This document shows, piece after piece, positions 36,048-45,076 of a stretch of 64,000 nucleotides of DNA. Source of the DNA: an uncultured Oceanisphaera sp. (GTDB taxonomy: Bacteria > Pseudomonadota > Gammaproteobacteria > Enterobacterales > Aeromonadaceae); NCBI RefSeq assembly GCF_947495715.1, contig NZ_CANLZU010000011.1:62001-126000 (forward strand), given 5' to 3'. The notes below the pieces were generated by a model, which worked only from the letters and a program-made list of their open reading frames with translations, made no database searches and had not been told where the DNA came from. Both the position numbers and the translations under genes were made by a program. Position 1 is the stretch's first letter. Every line of letters starts with the position of its first letter.

Positions 36048-37496
36048 CTAGCTCCCCACCCCGCACTCCATGCAGGGATCCCCCATGGCGGCTCCCTGCC
36101 GCAGGCTGGTGTGCAGATCCCGCAGTGCGGTTCTGAGTCCCTCTTCCACGACCGGGTGATAAAACGGCATGGTCAGCATTTGCGCGACCGTCATTCGACT
36201 CTGATGCGCCCAGGCCAGCAGGTGAGCCAGGTGCTCCGCATCCGGCGCCGTCATTTCGGCACCGAGAAACAAGCCGCTGCCCGGCTCGCCATAGAGCCGC
36301 AACATCCCCTGATTACGCCGCATCACCCGGCTGCGGCCCTGATCCTCAAAGCTCGCCTGACCGATGGCGAAACCGCCATCCCCGTAACGCCGCTCAAGCT
36401 CAGCGAAACTGTTGCCTACCATGGCGATTTGCGGCGCGGTAAACACCACCGACAGAGTGCTGTGGCGCAAACCGGCCCGCACCTCGGGATAACGACCCGC
36501 GTTATCCCCGGCGATGCGTCCCTGATCGCTGGCCTCGTGCAACAGCGGCAACAGGTTACTGGCGTCACCGGCCACGAAAATATGCGCCACACTGGTCTGC
36601 ATGGTGCAGGGATCCACCACCGGCACGCCCCTGTCGTCCTGCTTGATGTTCAGCGACTCAAGGTCCAGGCGGTCAACATTGGGCTGCCGACCGGTGGCGG
36701 CAATCACATAGTCCACCGTAATGCCTTCGGTCACGCCCTTGGCATTGCAGAAGTCGATGTCCACCTGCTCGCCGTTGCGCTCCATGCGCTGCACCTCGGC
36801 ATCCGCATCGAGAAAGAATTCCTGCTGTAAATGATGTTCGGCGCAGGCCATCACCCGAGGATCGGTAAAGGGGCCAATCTTGCCTCCCATGCCAAACATC
36901 CAGACGCGAACGCCTAGCCGGTGCAGCGCCTGCCCCAGCTCCAGGCCGATAACGCCGGGGCCGAACACCGCCACCGAGTTCGGCAAGCTGTCCCACTCGA
37001 ACACATCGTCGTTGATCAGCAGTCGATCACCGAGACGACGCCAGTCATCCGGATAGACGGGCCGGGATCCGGTGGCGATCACCACGGTTTTCGCCTCGAC
37101 TCGAGTGTGATCATCCACCAGCAGTGTGTGTTCATCCTGGAAACGCGCATGACCGACGATCTTGTGCTCGTCCGCTATCGAGGCCACCGAATCGAGCACA
37201 AAGCCGACGAAGCGATCCCGCTCGGCCTTGAGCCGGGACATGACCGCATGCCCATCGATGACCAGCTCGCCCGGATAAATGCCAAAACCGGGCGCCTGGC
37301 GCACCTGATGCGCGCTGTCGGCGGCGGCAATCAACAACTTGGAAGGCATGCAGCCCACCCGGGCACAGGTAGTACCATAGGGACCGTTTTCAATCATGAT
37401 CACATGCTTATGATGGGCACGGGCGGCACGCCAGGCCGCCAGCCCGGCGGTACCGCTACCAATAATGGCGACCTCGGCGCTGATATGCTTGAGCAC
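36048..37496 (-). CDS. Dihydrolipoyl-dehydrogenase-like pyridine nucleotide-disulfide oxidoreductase
   Basis: A 482-residue flavoprotein. FAD-binding GSGTAG is at residues 13-18, the redox-active pair is Cys44/Cys49 (T-C-A-R-V-G-C-M-P-S-K), NAD binding is in VFGPGVIGLELG, and the dimer-interface His-Glu pair is in F-Y-H-P-V-V-E-E-G. It is not linked to 2-oxoacid dehydrogenase genes but lies between oxyR and a peroxiredoxin-glutaredoxin, suggesting a disulfide reductase role in peroxide defence. The C-terminus carries an additional C-M-E-C motif. Substrate unknown. Confidence 0.85.
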   Translation of the reverse strand: MLKHISAEVAIIGSGTAGLAAWRAARAHHKHVIMIENGPYGTTCARVGCMPSKLLIAAADSAHQVRQAPGFGIYPGELVIDGHAVMSRLKAERDRFVGFVLDSVASIADEHKIVGHARFQDEHTLLVDDHTRVEAKTVVIATGSRPVYPDDWRRLGDRLLINDDVFEWDSLPNSVAVFGPGVIGLELGQALHRLGVRVWMFGMGGKIGPFTDPRVMACAEHHLQQEFFLDADAEVQRMERNGEQVDIDFCNAKGVTEGITVDYVIAATGRQPNVDRLDLESLNIKQDDRGVPVVDPCTMQTSVAHIFVAGDASNLLPLLHEASDQGRIAGDNAGRYPEVRAGLRHSTLSVVFTAPQIAMVGNSFAELERRYGDGGFAIGQASFEDQGRSRVMRRNQGMLRLYGEPGSGLFLGAEMTAPDAEHLAHLLAWAHQSRMTVAQMLTMPFYHPVVEEGLRTALRDLHTSLRQGAAMGDPCMECGVGS

Positions 37497-37545
37497 GACG
37501 AACCTCCGGGATTGAAAGAGCGGGAATGGGAATAACCGGAACAGG

Positions 37546-37568
37546 AAAAAGGGGCTTTCGCCCCTTTA
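37546..37568 (-). terminator. Terminator after the Prx-Grx gene
   Basis: AAAAAGGGGC, TTTC loop, GCCCCTTT: a compact stem whose minus-strand product ends in five U, eight bases after the prx-grx stop. Confidence 0.85.
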
Positions 37569-37575
37569 CTCTAGT

Positions 37576-38304
37576 TTATGCCAGATGCTCTGCCAGCTCG
37601 TCGCTGCCGCCGATATGTCGGCCATCGATGAAGACTTGTGGCACCGTGCTGCGGCCCGATACCGCCTTCAGGCTGATGCTGGTGGCATCCTGACCCAATA
37701 TCACTTCTTCATAGCGCATGCCCTTATCCAGCAGCAGTTGCTTGGCGCGGGCACAGAAGGGACAACCCGGCTTGCTGAACAGGGTAATGGCCGAGGGCTT
37801 GGCCGCCTGCGGGTTGATGTGCGCCAGCATGGTATCGGCGTCCGATACTTCGAAGGGGTCACCCGGCTTGTTGGGCTCGATGAACATCTGCTCTACGATG
37901 CCGTTTTTCACCAGCATGGAATAACGCCAGGAACGCTTGCCGAAGCCCAGATCCTGTTTGTCGACCAGCATGCCCATGCCATCGGTGAACTCGCCGTTGC
38001 CATCGGGAATCACCCGAATGTGCTCCGCTTCCTGATCCTTGAGCCAGGCGTTCATGACAAAGGTATCGTTGACGCTGATACAGATAATGTCGTCCACCCG
38101 GTTTTCAAACAACACCGGCGCCAGCTCGTTGTAACGCGGCAGGTGAGTGGAAGAACAGGTCGGGGTAAAGGCGCCGGGCAAAGAGAACACCACTACCGTC
38201 TTGTCCTTGAAGAGCTCGTCGGAGGTCACGTCGACCCACTGCTCGCCCTGACGGGTTCTGAAGGTAACCTGGGGAATGGCCTGGCCGGTTTTATCAGTCA
38301 ACAT
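37576..38304 (-). CDS. Hybrid peroxiredoxin 5 - glutaredoxin
   Basis: A 242-residue fusion. Residues 1-165 are an atypical 2-Cys/Prx5 domain with peroxidatic Cys50 in G-A-F-T-P-T-C; residues 172-242 are a glutaredoxin with C-P-F-C at 181-184 and T-V-P-Q-V-F. It reduces peroxides using glutathione in one polypeptide and closely resembles the Haemophilus influenzae hybrid enzyme. ATG 38304 follows AAGGATC. A candidate OxyR operator lies 70-106 bp upstream. It precedes the flavoprotein and oxyR on the same strand. Confidence 0.95.
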   Translation of the reverse strand: MLTDKTGQAIPQVTFRTRQGEQWVDVTSDELFKDKTVVVFSLPGAFTPTCSSTHLPRYNELAPVLFENRVDDIICISVNDTFVMNAWLKDQEAEHIRVIPDGNGEFTDGMGMLVDKQDLGFGKRSWRYSMLVKNGIVEQMFIEPNKPGDPFEVSDADTMLAHINPQAAKPSAITLFSKPGCPFCARAKQLLLDKGMRYEEVILGQDATSISLKAVSGRSTVPQVFIDGRHIGGSDELAEHLA

Positions 38305-38373
38305 AGAGTGATCCTTATTCGGTACGTTTCGCTTGAGTAGGGTCATTATGCCCACAACCGACCTATTGCTTAA

Positions 38374-38410
38374 ATCGTTATAATCAACAACTTTGATAAC
38401 CTTTAACTAT
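38374..38410 (-). promoter_or_regulatory. Candidate OxyR binding site upstream of prx-grx
   Basis: Two 15-bp units spaced by seven bases fit the OxyR tetramer pattern ATAGnTnnnAnCTAT-N7-ATAGnTnnnAnCTAT. The unit ATAACCTTTAACTAT (38396-38410) matches 8 of 10 defined positions, and ATCGTTATAATCAAC (38374-38388) matches 7 of 10. It lies in an AT-rich stretch upstream of the peroxiredoxin and two genes from oxyR itself. Confidence 0.5.
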
Positions 38411-38420
38411 CAATAACCAT

Positions 38421-38460
38421 AAAAAGCGGGAACCCTGTATGACCAGGGTTCCCGCTTAAA
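38421..38460 (-). terminator. Strong terminator of dusA
   Basis: A twelve-base-pair perfect stem (GCGGGAACCCTG / CAGGGTTCCCGC, six-base loop) at 38426-38455, flanked by five A and three A/T residues. It separates dusA from the prx-grx promoter. Confidence 0.85.
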
Positions 38461-38499
38461 TACCTCACACCTCTATGCCGGCATGGGAGAGCATTATGA

Positions 38500-39516
38500 T
38501 CAGCCGGTAACACCCAGGCCAGGCTCCGGCATGGTCTCGGGTACCGACTCCGGCACCCTGGCCATGGCCGCTTCTACCACCTCCGGGCCGGCACCGGGTT
38601 TATGGGCGTTTTCGCTCAGGTGACGGCGCCAGGCCCGCGCGCCCGGCAATCCCTGAAAGATGCCCAGGGTATGGCGGGTAACATTGCCAAGATAGGTGCC
38701 CCGGGTCAGTTGCTGCTCTATGTAGGGCAGCAGGTTGCGCACCACCTGATGGCGGCTGGGCACCTCATGCCGGTCACCGAACAGCTCGGCATCTACCTGC
38801 GCCAGCAGGTAGGGGTTTTGATAGGCTTCGCGGCCCAGCATGACGCCATCCAGATGCGTCAGGTGCTGTTTCGCTTCTTCCAGTGTCTTGATGCCGCCGT
38901 TCACGGCGATGGTCAGCGCGGGATAGTCGCGCTTGAGCCGATACACCCGCTCATAGTCGAGCGGCGGAATTTCCCGGTTTTCCTTGGGGCTAAGGCCCTT
39001 GAGCCAGGCCTTGCGGGCATGTACCACCAGCGCATCGACTCCGGCGTCCACCAGTCCGTCGACCAGGGTGCAGAGAAACGCGTAGCTGTCCTGTTCATCG
39101 ATGCCGATACGGGTTTTCACCGTCACCGGAATCGCCACCGCCGCTTTCATGGCAGCCACGCTGTCGGCCACCCGCTGGGGCTCGGCCATCAGGCAGGCAC
39201 CAAACATGCCGTTTTGCACCCGATCCGAGGGGCAACCCACATTGAGGTTGATTTCGTCATAGCCGCGCTGTTCGGCAAGCTCCGCACAACGGGCCAGCGC
39301 TTGCGGATTACTGCCACCCAGCTGCAGCACCAATGGATGCTCCTGCTCGTTAAAAGCCAGATAATCCCCCTTGCCGTGAATAATGGCGCCCGTGGTCACC
39401 ATTTCGGTGTACAGCTGGGCATGGCGGCTGAGCAGGCGATGAAAATAACGGCAATGACGATCCGTCCAGTCGAGCATGGGAGCAACGGAAAAACGGGCGC
39501 TGGGATAATGACTCAT
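38500..39516 (-). CDS. dusA: tRNA-dihydrouridine(20/20a) synthase
   Basis: A 338-residue flavin enzyme starting [18 protein letters not shown]. The DUS signature [20 protein letters not shown] carries the catalytic second cysteine, and INGGI-type FMN phosphate binding appears as [12 protein letters not shown]. It reduces U20/U20a in the tRNA D-loop. ATG 39516 is chosen because homologues start there; the ribosome-binding site is weak. It diverges from zur. Confidence 0.94.
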   Translation of the reverse strand: MSHYPSARFSVAPMLDWTDRHCRYFHRLLSRHAQLYTEMVTTGAIIHGKGDYLAFNEQEHPLVLQLGGSNPQALARCAELAEQRGYDEINLNVGCPSDRVQNGMFGACLMAEPQRVADSVAAMKAAVAIPVTVKTRIGIDEQDSYAFLCTLVDGLVDAGVDALVVHARKAWLKGLSPKENREIPPLDYERVYRLKRDYPALTIAVNGGIKTLEEAKQHLTHLDGVMLGREAYQNPYLLAQVDAELFGDRHEVPSRHQVVRNLLPYIEQQLTRGTYLGNVTRHTLGIFQGLPGARAWRRHLSENAHKPGAGPEVVEAAMARVPESVPETMPEPGLGVTG

Positions 39517-39649
39517 GAAGGTGACGACTTTTTGACCAAAGAGCCGGGCATTATACCCAAGCTGGCTCACAGACCCAACCTTGATCGGGTGAAGGCGGAT
39601 CCGGCTGTGGTAAGATGCGACCAGAAGTCATTAAAGGTCATCATCATTC

Positions 39650-40099
39650 ATGTCGATTCAACACCAGCTTGAGCGTGCCGAGCAATTGTGTCAGCAGCGT
39701 GGCGTGCGTTTTACCCCCACCCGCCGCCACGTTTTTACCCTGATGGCCGGGCACAAGGGTGCGGTCAGCGCCTACGATTTGCTGGACCGGCTCAAGGAGC
39801 TGGAGCCCAACGCCAAGCCGCCCACCGTGTACCGGGCGCTGGACTTTTTGCTGGCGCAGGGGTTCGTACACAAGGTGGAATCGCTCAATGCCTTTTTGTT
39901 CTGTGATCATTTTGCCGAGCATCACCCCATGCAGTTGCTGATTTGTACCCACTGCGGCCAGGTGGTCGAGCTGCACGACGAAGCCATCAACAATGCGTTC
40001 GAGCATCAGGCCCGATTACACGGCTTTGCCATCACCAGCCAATCCATCGAGGCGCATGGTCATTGCCAACAGTGCCAGGCGGAACATTCGAACTGCTGA
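39650..40099 (+). CDS. zur: Zinc uptake regulator (Fur family)
   Basis: A 149-residue Fur-family repressor. The winged helix is in RFTPTRRHVFTLM and KPPTVYRALDFLLAQG. Structural zinc cysteines occur as C-T-H-C and C-Q-Q-C, with a further Cys in F-C-D-H-F. Sequence features (cysteine near residue 85 and H-H-P-M-Q) fit Zur rather than Fur. It represses zinc importers, none of which are nearby. It is divergent from dusA; I found no obvious Zur palindrome in that gap. Confidence 0.9.
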   Translation: MSIQHQLERAEQLCQQRGVRFTPTRRHVFTLMAGHKGAVSAYDLLDRLKELEPNAKPPTVYRALDFLLAQGFVHKVESLNAFLFCDHFAEHHPMQLLICTHCGQVVELHDEAINNAFEHQARLHGFAITSQSIEAHGHCQQCQAEHSNC

Positions 40100-40135
40100 T
40101 ATAGTTAATGCATTCCATCTCGACAAGGATGCACG

Positions 40136-40342
40136 ATGGGTACGCTAATCAAAGGACTGTTACTGCTGCTGGTCGCCTTTTTACTGGCGAGCGAGGTCAA
40201 CATGAGTACCTCGCTCTACCGCTACCAAGATAACCAGATTGAAATCACCTTCCCGGTCTGGCAGACCGATACTCCCTGGTATTATCTGAAATGGAACCCG
40301 GCCAAGAACGAGTTTATTCATCGTCGTGGATCCGAATCATGA
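40136..40342 (+). CDS. Small single-pass membrane protein, unknown
   Basis: A 68-residue protein with one N-terminal hydrophobic helix (IKGLLLLLVAFLLA) and a short polar tail containing FPVWQTDTPWYYLKW. AAGGA lies eight bases before the ATG, and it follows zur by 36 bp, so co-transcription is likely. No family recognised. Confidence 0.6.
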   Translation: MGTLIKGLLLLLVAFLLASEVNMSTSLYRYQDNQIEITFPVWQTDTPWYYLKWNPAKNEFIHRRGSES

Positions 40343-40410
40343 TCCGGATCAGCCCATAAAACACCGGCCATGCTACCCTCGCCTGTTGTTCATCAACAAC
40401 TGTCGAGGCC

Positions 40411-41286
40411 ATGGCCCCTGTGCTGACCATACTGTTGCCCCTGATGCTGGCGCTGATGACCCTGGTGATGGGCATGACGCTGGAAACTCGCCACTTTAGC
40501 CGCTTGCGCCAGAAACCTCGGCCTCTGGTATTGGGGCTGGCGATGCAATGGGGATTGCTGCCGCTGCTGGCCTGGTTACTGATCGTGACCCTGGAACTGC
40601 CCACCAGCACTGCGGCGGCGTTGATCCTGATTAGCGCCGCGCCCGGCGGCGCCACCTCCAATATGTTCAGCTTTCTGGCCGACGGCGACACCGCCCTTTC
40701 CGTCAGCCTGACCGCATTTGTCGGCCTGCTGGCCCCGCTGTGGATGCCGGTGGCCATCATGATCCAGTTACCCTGGCTCGGCATCGACAGCGGCACCCTG
40801 GCGCTCCCCCTTGGGCCGACCATGGCGCAGCTGGCCTTGATCTGCATCGTGCCGGTGGTGGCCGGCATGATGATTCGCCGCTACCACCGCACCTGGGTGG
40901 ATCGGCATCAACCTCGCCTGAAACAGCTGGTCGGGTTTCTGTTCATGCTGCTGCTGCTGGCGCTGGTGGCCCGCAACCTGCAGCAGCTGCCATCGCTGCT
41001 GGGTCGCTCGGCGCTGGCCATGTTGCTGCTGTGCGCCCTGGCGCTGAGCGCGGGCTACCTGCTGGCCTGGCTGGCCCGCTGCCCGGCGGCAAGCTGCCGC
41101 AGTCTGGCGTTTGAAGTCGGCATTCAGAACGGCGCCATCGCCATTCTGGTGGCCTATACCCAACTGGGATCCGACGAGCTGGCGATGATGGCGCTGCTGT
41201 ACGGCATTCTGATGAACCTGCCGGCGCTATTGCTGCTGGCCTGGTTTCGATCTCGGACACCGACGCCCTTGTTCAGCCGTCAATAA
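40411..41286 (+). CDS. Bile acid:sodium symporter (BASS) family transporter
   Basis: A 291-residue protein with about nine to ten hydrophobic segments and the BASS signature A-P-G-G-A-T-S-N in helix 4 (ISAAPGGATSNMFSFLADGD) and E-V-G-I-Q-N-G in helix 9, the two sodium-site crossover motifs. Bacterial members import organic anions such as pantoate or keto-acids; the substrate is not apparent here. GAGG precedes the ATG. It converges with alr. Confidence 0.87.
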   Translation: MAPVLTILLPLMLALMTLVMGMTLETRHFSRLRQKPRPLVLGLAMQWGLLPLLAWLLIVTLELPTSTAAALILISAAPGGATSNMFSFLADGDTALSVSLTAFVGLLAPLWMPVAIMIQLPWLGIDSGTLALPLGPTMAQLALICIVPVVAGMMIRRYHRTWVDRHQPRLKQLVGFLFMLLLLALVARNLQQLPSLLGRSALAMLLLCALALSAGYLLAWLARCPAASCRSLAFEVGIQNGAIAILVAYTQLGSDELAMMALLYGILMNLPALLLLAWFRSRTPTPLFSRQ

Positions 41287-41314
41287 CCCTATTACCACAG
41301 ACGTAAGCAGGTAC

Positions 41315-41353
41315 AAAAAAGGCCAGCCCGTGCATGCACCGAGCTGGCCTTTT
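41315..41353 (-). terminator. Terminator between the BASS gene and alr, possibly two-way
   Basis: GGCCAGC / GCTGGCC stem with a 15-base loop that itself contains a TGCATGCA palindrome, flanked by six A and by four T. Confidence 0.8.
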
Positions 41354-41370
41354 GGCACCCAACGGCGGCG

Positions 41371-42459
41371 TCAGTCGACGTATTCGAGTCGAGGACGCGC
41401 CGTCATGCGGGTGACCAGCTCGTAGGCGATGGTGCCTATGTGACGGGCCACTTCTTCCGCCGCCAGGCCTTCGCCCCACAGCAGCACCTCATCACCCACC
41501 TGGTCGGTGGCATCCGGACCCAGATCGACGGTGGCCATGTCCATCGACACCCGGCCCGCCAGCGTGACCCGGCGACCGTTGATCAGCACCGGGGTGCCGG
41601 CAGGTGCCATGCGCGGGTAGCCGTCGCCGTAACCGACCGCAATCACCCCGATCCGGGTATCGCGCGGGCTGACCCAGGAGCCGGCATAGCCCACCGGCTC
41701 CCCGGCCTTGTGCTCGCGCACGGCAATCAGGCTGGTGGTAAAGTTCATCGCCGGACGCAGCCCGAAATCGGTGCCCTGCCGATCGCCAAACGGGGTAATG
41801 CCATAGAGCATGATACCGGGACGAATATAGTCGGCGTGGGCATCGGGAAAGGCGATAACGCCGGCAGAGTTGCACAGGGCGGTATGCTTGACCTTACCGG
41901 CGGTCACCTGCTTGAAGCGAGCAATCTGCGCCTCGGTCACCGCCTGCTGCTCTGGCTCGTCGGCCCGGGCGAAGTGGGTCATGGCATTCACCGGCTGCAC
42001 CACCTGAGCGATGGCCGCCAGCCGGGCAAAGACTTCATCGGCCTGCTCGGGGGAAAACCCGACACGGTGCATGCCCGAGTCTATTTTCACCCACACCGTC
42101 ACCGGTGCCGCCAACGGCGTCTGTTCCAGTGCCTCGAGCTGGGCATACTGATGAATGCAGAGGTGGAAGTTGTTCAGCGCAGAGAATTCAAGCTGGGCCG
42201 AGTTGAAAAACCCTTCCAGCAGCAGAATCGGCTGGCGAATGCCGCCGGCACGCAACTTTTGTGCTTCTTCAAACCGGGCCACCGCAAACAGGTGGGCGTC
42301 GTCCTTGAGCGCCGCCGCCACGGTCAAATCGCCGTGGCCATAGGCATTGGCTTTCACCACCGCCATGGCTTTGGCCGTGGGTGCCAGCTGCCTGGCTACT
42401 TGCAGGTTATGCCGAACTGCTTCCAGACTGATGCGGGCCACCGCCCCATGTGCATCCAT
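41371..42459 (-). CDS. alr: Alanine racemase
   Basis: A 362-residue PLP-dependent fold-III enzyme. The Schiff-base lysine is Lys36 in V-V-K-A-N-A-Y-G-H-G, and the second catalytic base is the Tyr in G-Y-A-G-S-W. It produces D-alanine for peptidoglycan. It lies nine bases after the dnaB stop on the same strand, the dnaB-alr order known from enterobacteria. A strong terminator follows. Confidence 0.96.
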   Translation of the reverse strand: MDAHGAVARISLEAVRHNLQVARQLAPTAKAMAVVKANAYGHGDLTVAAALKDDAHLFAVARFEEAQKLRAGGIRQPILLLEGFFNSAQLEFSALNNFHLCIHQYAQLEALEQTPLAAPVTVWVKIDSGMHRVGFSPEQADEVFARLAAIAQVVQPVNAMTHFARADEPEQQAVTEAQIARFKQVTAGKVKHTALCNSAGVIAFPDAHADYIRPGIMLYGITPFGDRQGTDFGLRPAMNFTTSLIAVREHKAGEPVGYAGSWVSPRDTRIGVIAVGYGDGYPRMAPAGTPVLINGRRVTLAGRVSMDMATVDLGPDATDQVGDEVLLWGEGLAAEEVARHIGTIAYELVTRMTARPRLEYVD

Positions 42460-42468
42460 CTCTGCTCC

Positions 42469-43863
42469 TTAATAGTCATCATCGAAATCCGGTCCGGCAT
42501 AGTTATCGAAGCGGGAAAACTGCCCCTGAAACGTCAGCCGAACCTTGCCTATGGGTCCGTTCCGTTGCTTGCCGATGATGATTTCGGCGATGCCTTTCTC
42601 CGGCGTGTCGTCGTGATAGACCTCGTCCCGGTAGATAAACATGATCAAGTCGGCATCCTGCTCGATAGAGCCGGACTCCCGCAGATCCGAGTTAACCGGC
42701 CGCTTGTCGGCCCGCTGCTCCAGGCTTCGGTTAAGCTGGGACAGCGCAATCACCGGTACCTTCAACTCCTTGGCCAGCGACTTGAGCGAGCGGGAGATCT
42801 CGGCGATTTCCAGCGTACGGTTATCGGACAGACTGGGCACCGTCATCAATTGCAGATAGTCGATCATGATCATGCTGATGCCGCCGTGCTCCCGCGCCAC
42901 GCGCCGGGCACGGGAACGAACTTCGGTGGGTGTCAGGCCGGAAGAGTCATCGATATAGAGCTGACCTTTTTCCAGCAGCATGCCCATGGTTGAAGACAAT
43001 CGAGCCCAATCTTCATCATCCAGCTGCCCGGTCCGTATGCGGGTTTGATCGATACGTCCCAGGGAAGCAAGCATCCGCATAATAATCTGCTCAGATGGCA
43101 TTTCCAAGGAGAATATGAGTACAGGTTTGTCACTTGTTAGTGCAGCGTGCTCACAAAGGTTCATTGCAAAAGTCGTTTTACCCATAGAAGGTCGGGCTGC
43201 CACTATAATCAGGTCCGAAGACTGGAAGCCCGCAGTTTTTTTATCCAAATCCGAGTAACCGGAAGACACACCGGTAATGCCCTGATGGGGATTTTTATAT
43301 AACTCTTCGATACGATCTATGGTCTTTTCGAGCAACACCCGCAGCGGTTGCGGCCCCTCGTTGGCATTGGTGCGGCTTTCGGCAATCTTGAATACCTTGG
43401 TTTCGGCCAGATCCAGCAGCGCGGTGGAGTCACGCCCCTGCGGATCGAAACCGGCCTCGGCAATCTCGTTGGCCACCGAGATCATTTCCCGTACCACGGC
43501 CCGCTCGCGCACTATGTCGGCATAGGCACCGATGTTGGCGGCGCTGGGGGTATTCTTGGCAATTTCCACCAGATAAGAGAAGCCGCCGACCGTATCCAGC
43601 GACTCGTGCCGTTCCAGCTCTTCCTGCACCGTGATCAAGTCGATCGGATTACTGAGCTGGCTCAGCCGCTGCATGGCCTGAAAGATAAGCCGGTGCGGCC
43701 GACTGTAAAAGTCCGGTTCCGAGACCTTTTCCGCCACTCGATCCCAGGCATTGTTATCCAGCAGCAGCCCACCCAATACGGACTGTTCCGCCTCGAAGGA
43801 GTGAGGCGCCATCTTCAGCTGGGCCACGGCCTGATCGGCTTTGGTGACGGTTTTCTCGCTCAT
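42469..43863 (-). CDS. dnaB: Replicative DNA helicase DnaB
   Basis: A 464-residue RecA-type hexameric helicase. The N-terminal DnaG-interacting domain (SFEAEQSVLGGLLLDN) is followed by Walker A ARPSMGKTT, Walker B MIMIDYLQLM and the arginine finger region DLRESGSIEQDADLIMFIYRD. It unwinds DNA at the replication fork. No intein or insertion is seen. It is the first gene of dnaB-alr. Confidence 0.97.
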   Translation of the reverse strand: MSEKTVTKADQAVAQLKMAPHSFEAEQSVLGGLLLDNNAWDRVAEKVSEPDFYSRPHRLIFQAMQRLSQLSNPIDLITVQEELERHESLDTVGGFSYLVEIAKNTPSAANIGAYADIVRERAVVREMISVANEIAEAGFDPQGRDSTALLDLAETKVFKIAESRTNANEGPQPLRVLLEKTIDRIEELYKNPHQGITGVSSGYSDLDKKTAGFQSSDLIIVAARPSMGKTTFAMNLCEHAALTSDKPVLIFSLEMPSEQIIMRMLASLGRIDQTRIRTGQLDDEDWARLSSTMGMLLEKGQLYIDDSSGLTPTEVRSRARRVAREHGGISMIMIDYLQLMTVPSLSDNRTLEIAEISRSLKSLAKELKVPVIALSQLNRSLEQRADKRPVNSDLRESGSIEQDADLIMFIYRDEVYHDDTPEKGIAEIIIGKQRNGPIGKVRLTFQGQFSRFDNYAGPDFDDDY

Positions 43864-44141
43864 CGGTTCTCTCTCTGGTTTGGCAGCAGACCCTATTATC
43901 AGGATTTTTCATCGGCTCTGAAAGGCCCATTCTTGTCTCTGCACTCGGCAATAGCCACGCAATCTCGCCGCAAGGTCGATGTCGTATCGCTGCCATGCTG
44001 TTCCGGGATCGGAATGACCGGCATCATCCGCAGCCGTCACCGTTCGCCCGGGTCAGGCAGACTGGGGCTTTATTAATCACCAGTTGACATAACATGTCGC
44101 TGCTTTAGGATGTTGCCTGTCTGTCACTCAAGGAAACTACA

Positions 44142-45011
44142 ATGCGTAAACTTCTTGCCCTGTTTACCCTGATTTTCGCCGTTGGCATCACTGCCACCGC
44201 CTTTGATGCCGAGGCCCGTAAAATGGGTGGCGGCAGCCGTTCCGTCGGCAAATCCTACAAAACCGCGCCCAGCCAGCCGGCTGCCCAGCAACAAACCGCG
44301 GGTAAAAACACCGCCGGCCAGACCCAGCAACCGAAAAAATCGGGCCTGATGGGTGGTCTGCTCGGTGGCCTGCTGGCCGGTGGCATGCTGGCCTGGCTGA
44401 TGGGCTCTGGCGCCTTCGAGGGGTTCCAGATCATGGACTTCCTGATGATAGCGGGTCTGGCCTTTGCCGGCGTCATGGTGTTCAAGGCTTTGCGCAAGAA
44501 CAAGGCGCCGGCCCCCAGAGCGGCCTACAACGGCCCGCAGCAGTTTGAAGCACCCAAGCCGTTTAACGCGCCCGGTCAGTCTGCTACCGGTGGCAACGCC
44601 GCTTCCGGCTTTGCGCCCAGCGATGTACCCTTCGACCTGCCTCAGGGCTTCGACATGCAGGCGTTTCTGCAAGGCTCTCGCGAGCACTATCGCACCCTGC
44701 AGCAAGCCTGGAACCAGAACGATCTGGAGAAGATTCGCGAATACGTGACGCCCGAGCTGTTTGCCGAGCTGAGCCAGGAACGCGCCAAGCTGAGCGGTGA
44801 CCAGCACACCGAGGTGATGTTTGTGGATGCCGAACTGGTACGCGCCGACCACACCTCTTATCAGGCCCAGGTCAGCATCCAGTTCAGCGGTCGCTACCGC
44901 GACAGCAGCGAAGGCGTTGAGCAGGACATTCGCGAGGTATGGCACCTGGAACGCGATCTGACCAAGGACAATGCGCCCTGGTTGATCGTCGGTCTGGAAG
45001 ACAACGCCTAA
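44142..45011 (+). CDS. Tim44-like domain protein
   Basis: A 289-residue exported or membrane protein. A signal-like N-terminus ends near F-D-A-E-A-R, then a G-G-G-S-R-S-V-G linker rich in Gln/Ala. Two close hydrophobic segments follow (GLMGGLLGGLLAGGMLAWLM and FLMIAGLAFAGVMVFKAL). The C-terminal Tim44-like fold carries YRTLQQAWNQNDLEKIREYV. Bacterial members are of unknown function, though a role in membrane protein handling has been suggested from the mitochondrial relative. AAGGAAA precedes the ATG. It has its own terminator. Confidence 0.88.
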   Translation: MRKLLALFTLIFAVGITATAFDAEARKMGGGSRSVGKSYKTAPSQPAAQQQTAGKNTAGQTQQPKKSGLMGGLLGGLLAGGMLAWLMGSGAFEGFQIMDFLMIAGLAFAGVMVFKALRKNKAPAPRAAYNGPQQFEAPKPFNAPGQSATGGNAASGFAPSDVPFDLPQGFDMQAFLQGSREHYRTLQQAWNQNDLEKIREYVTPELFAELSQERAKLSGDQHTEVMFVDAELVRADHTSYQAQVSIQFSGRYRDSSEGVEQDIREVWHLERDLTKDNAPWLIVGLEDNA

Positions 45012-45032
45012 GCGTTACAGCTACTGAATGAC

Positions 45033-45056
45033 AAAGGCGCCTGCGGGCGCCTTTTC
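45033..45056 (+). terminator. Terminator of the Tim44-like gene
   Basis: AAAGGCGCC, TGC loop, GGGCGCCTTTT: a six-base-pair GC stem and four T, 22 bp after the stop. Confidence 0.85.
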
Positions 45057-45076
45057 TGTTTGGCGGGTAAAGTCCG

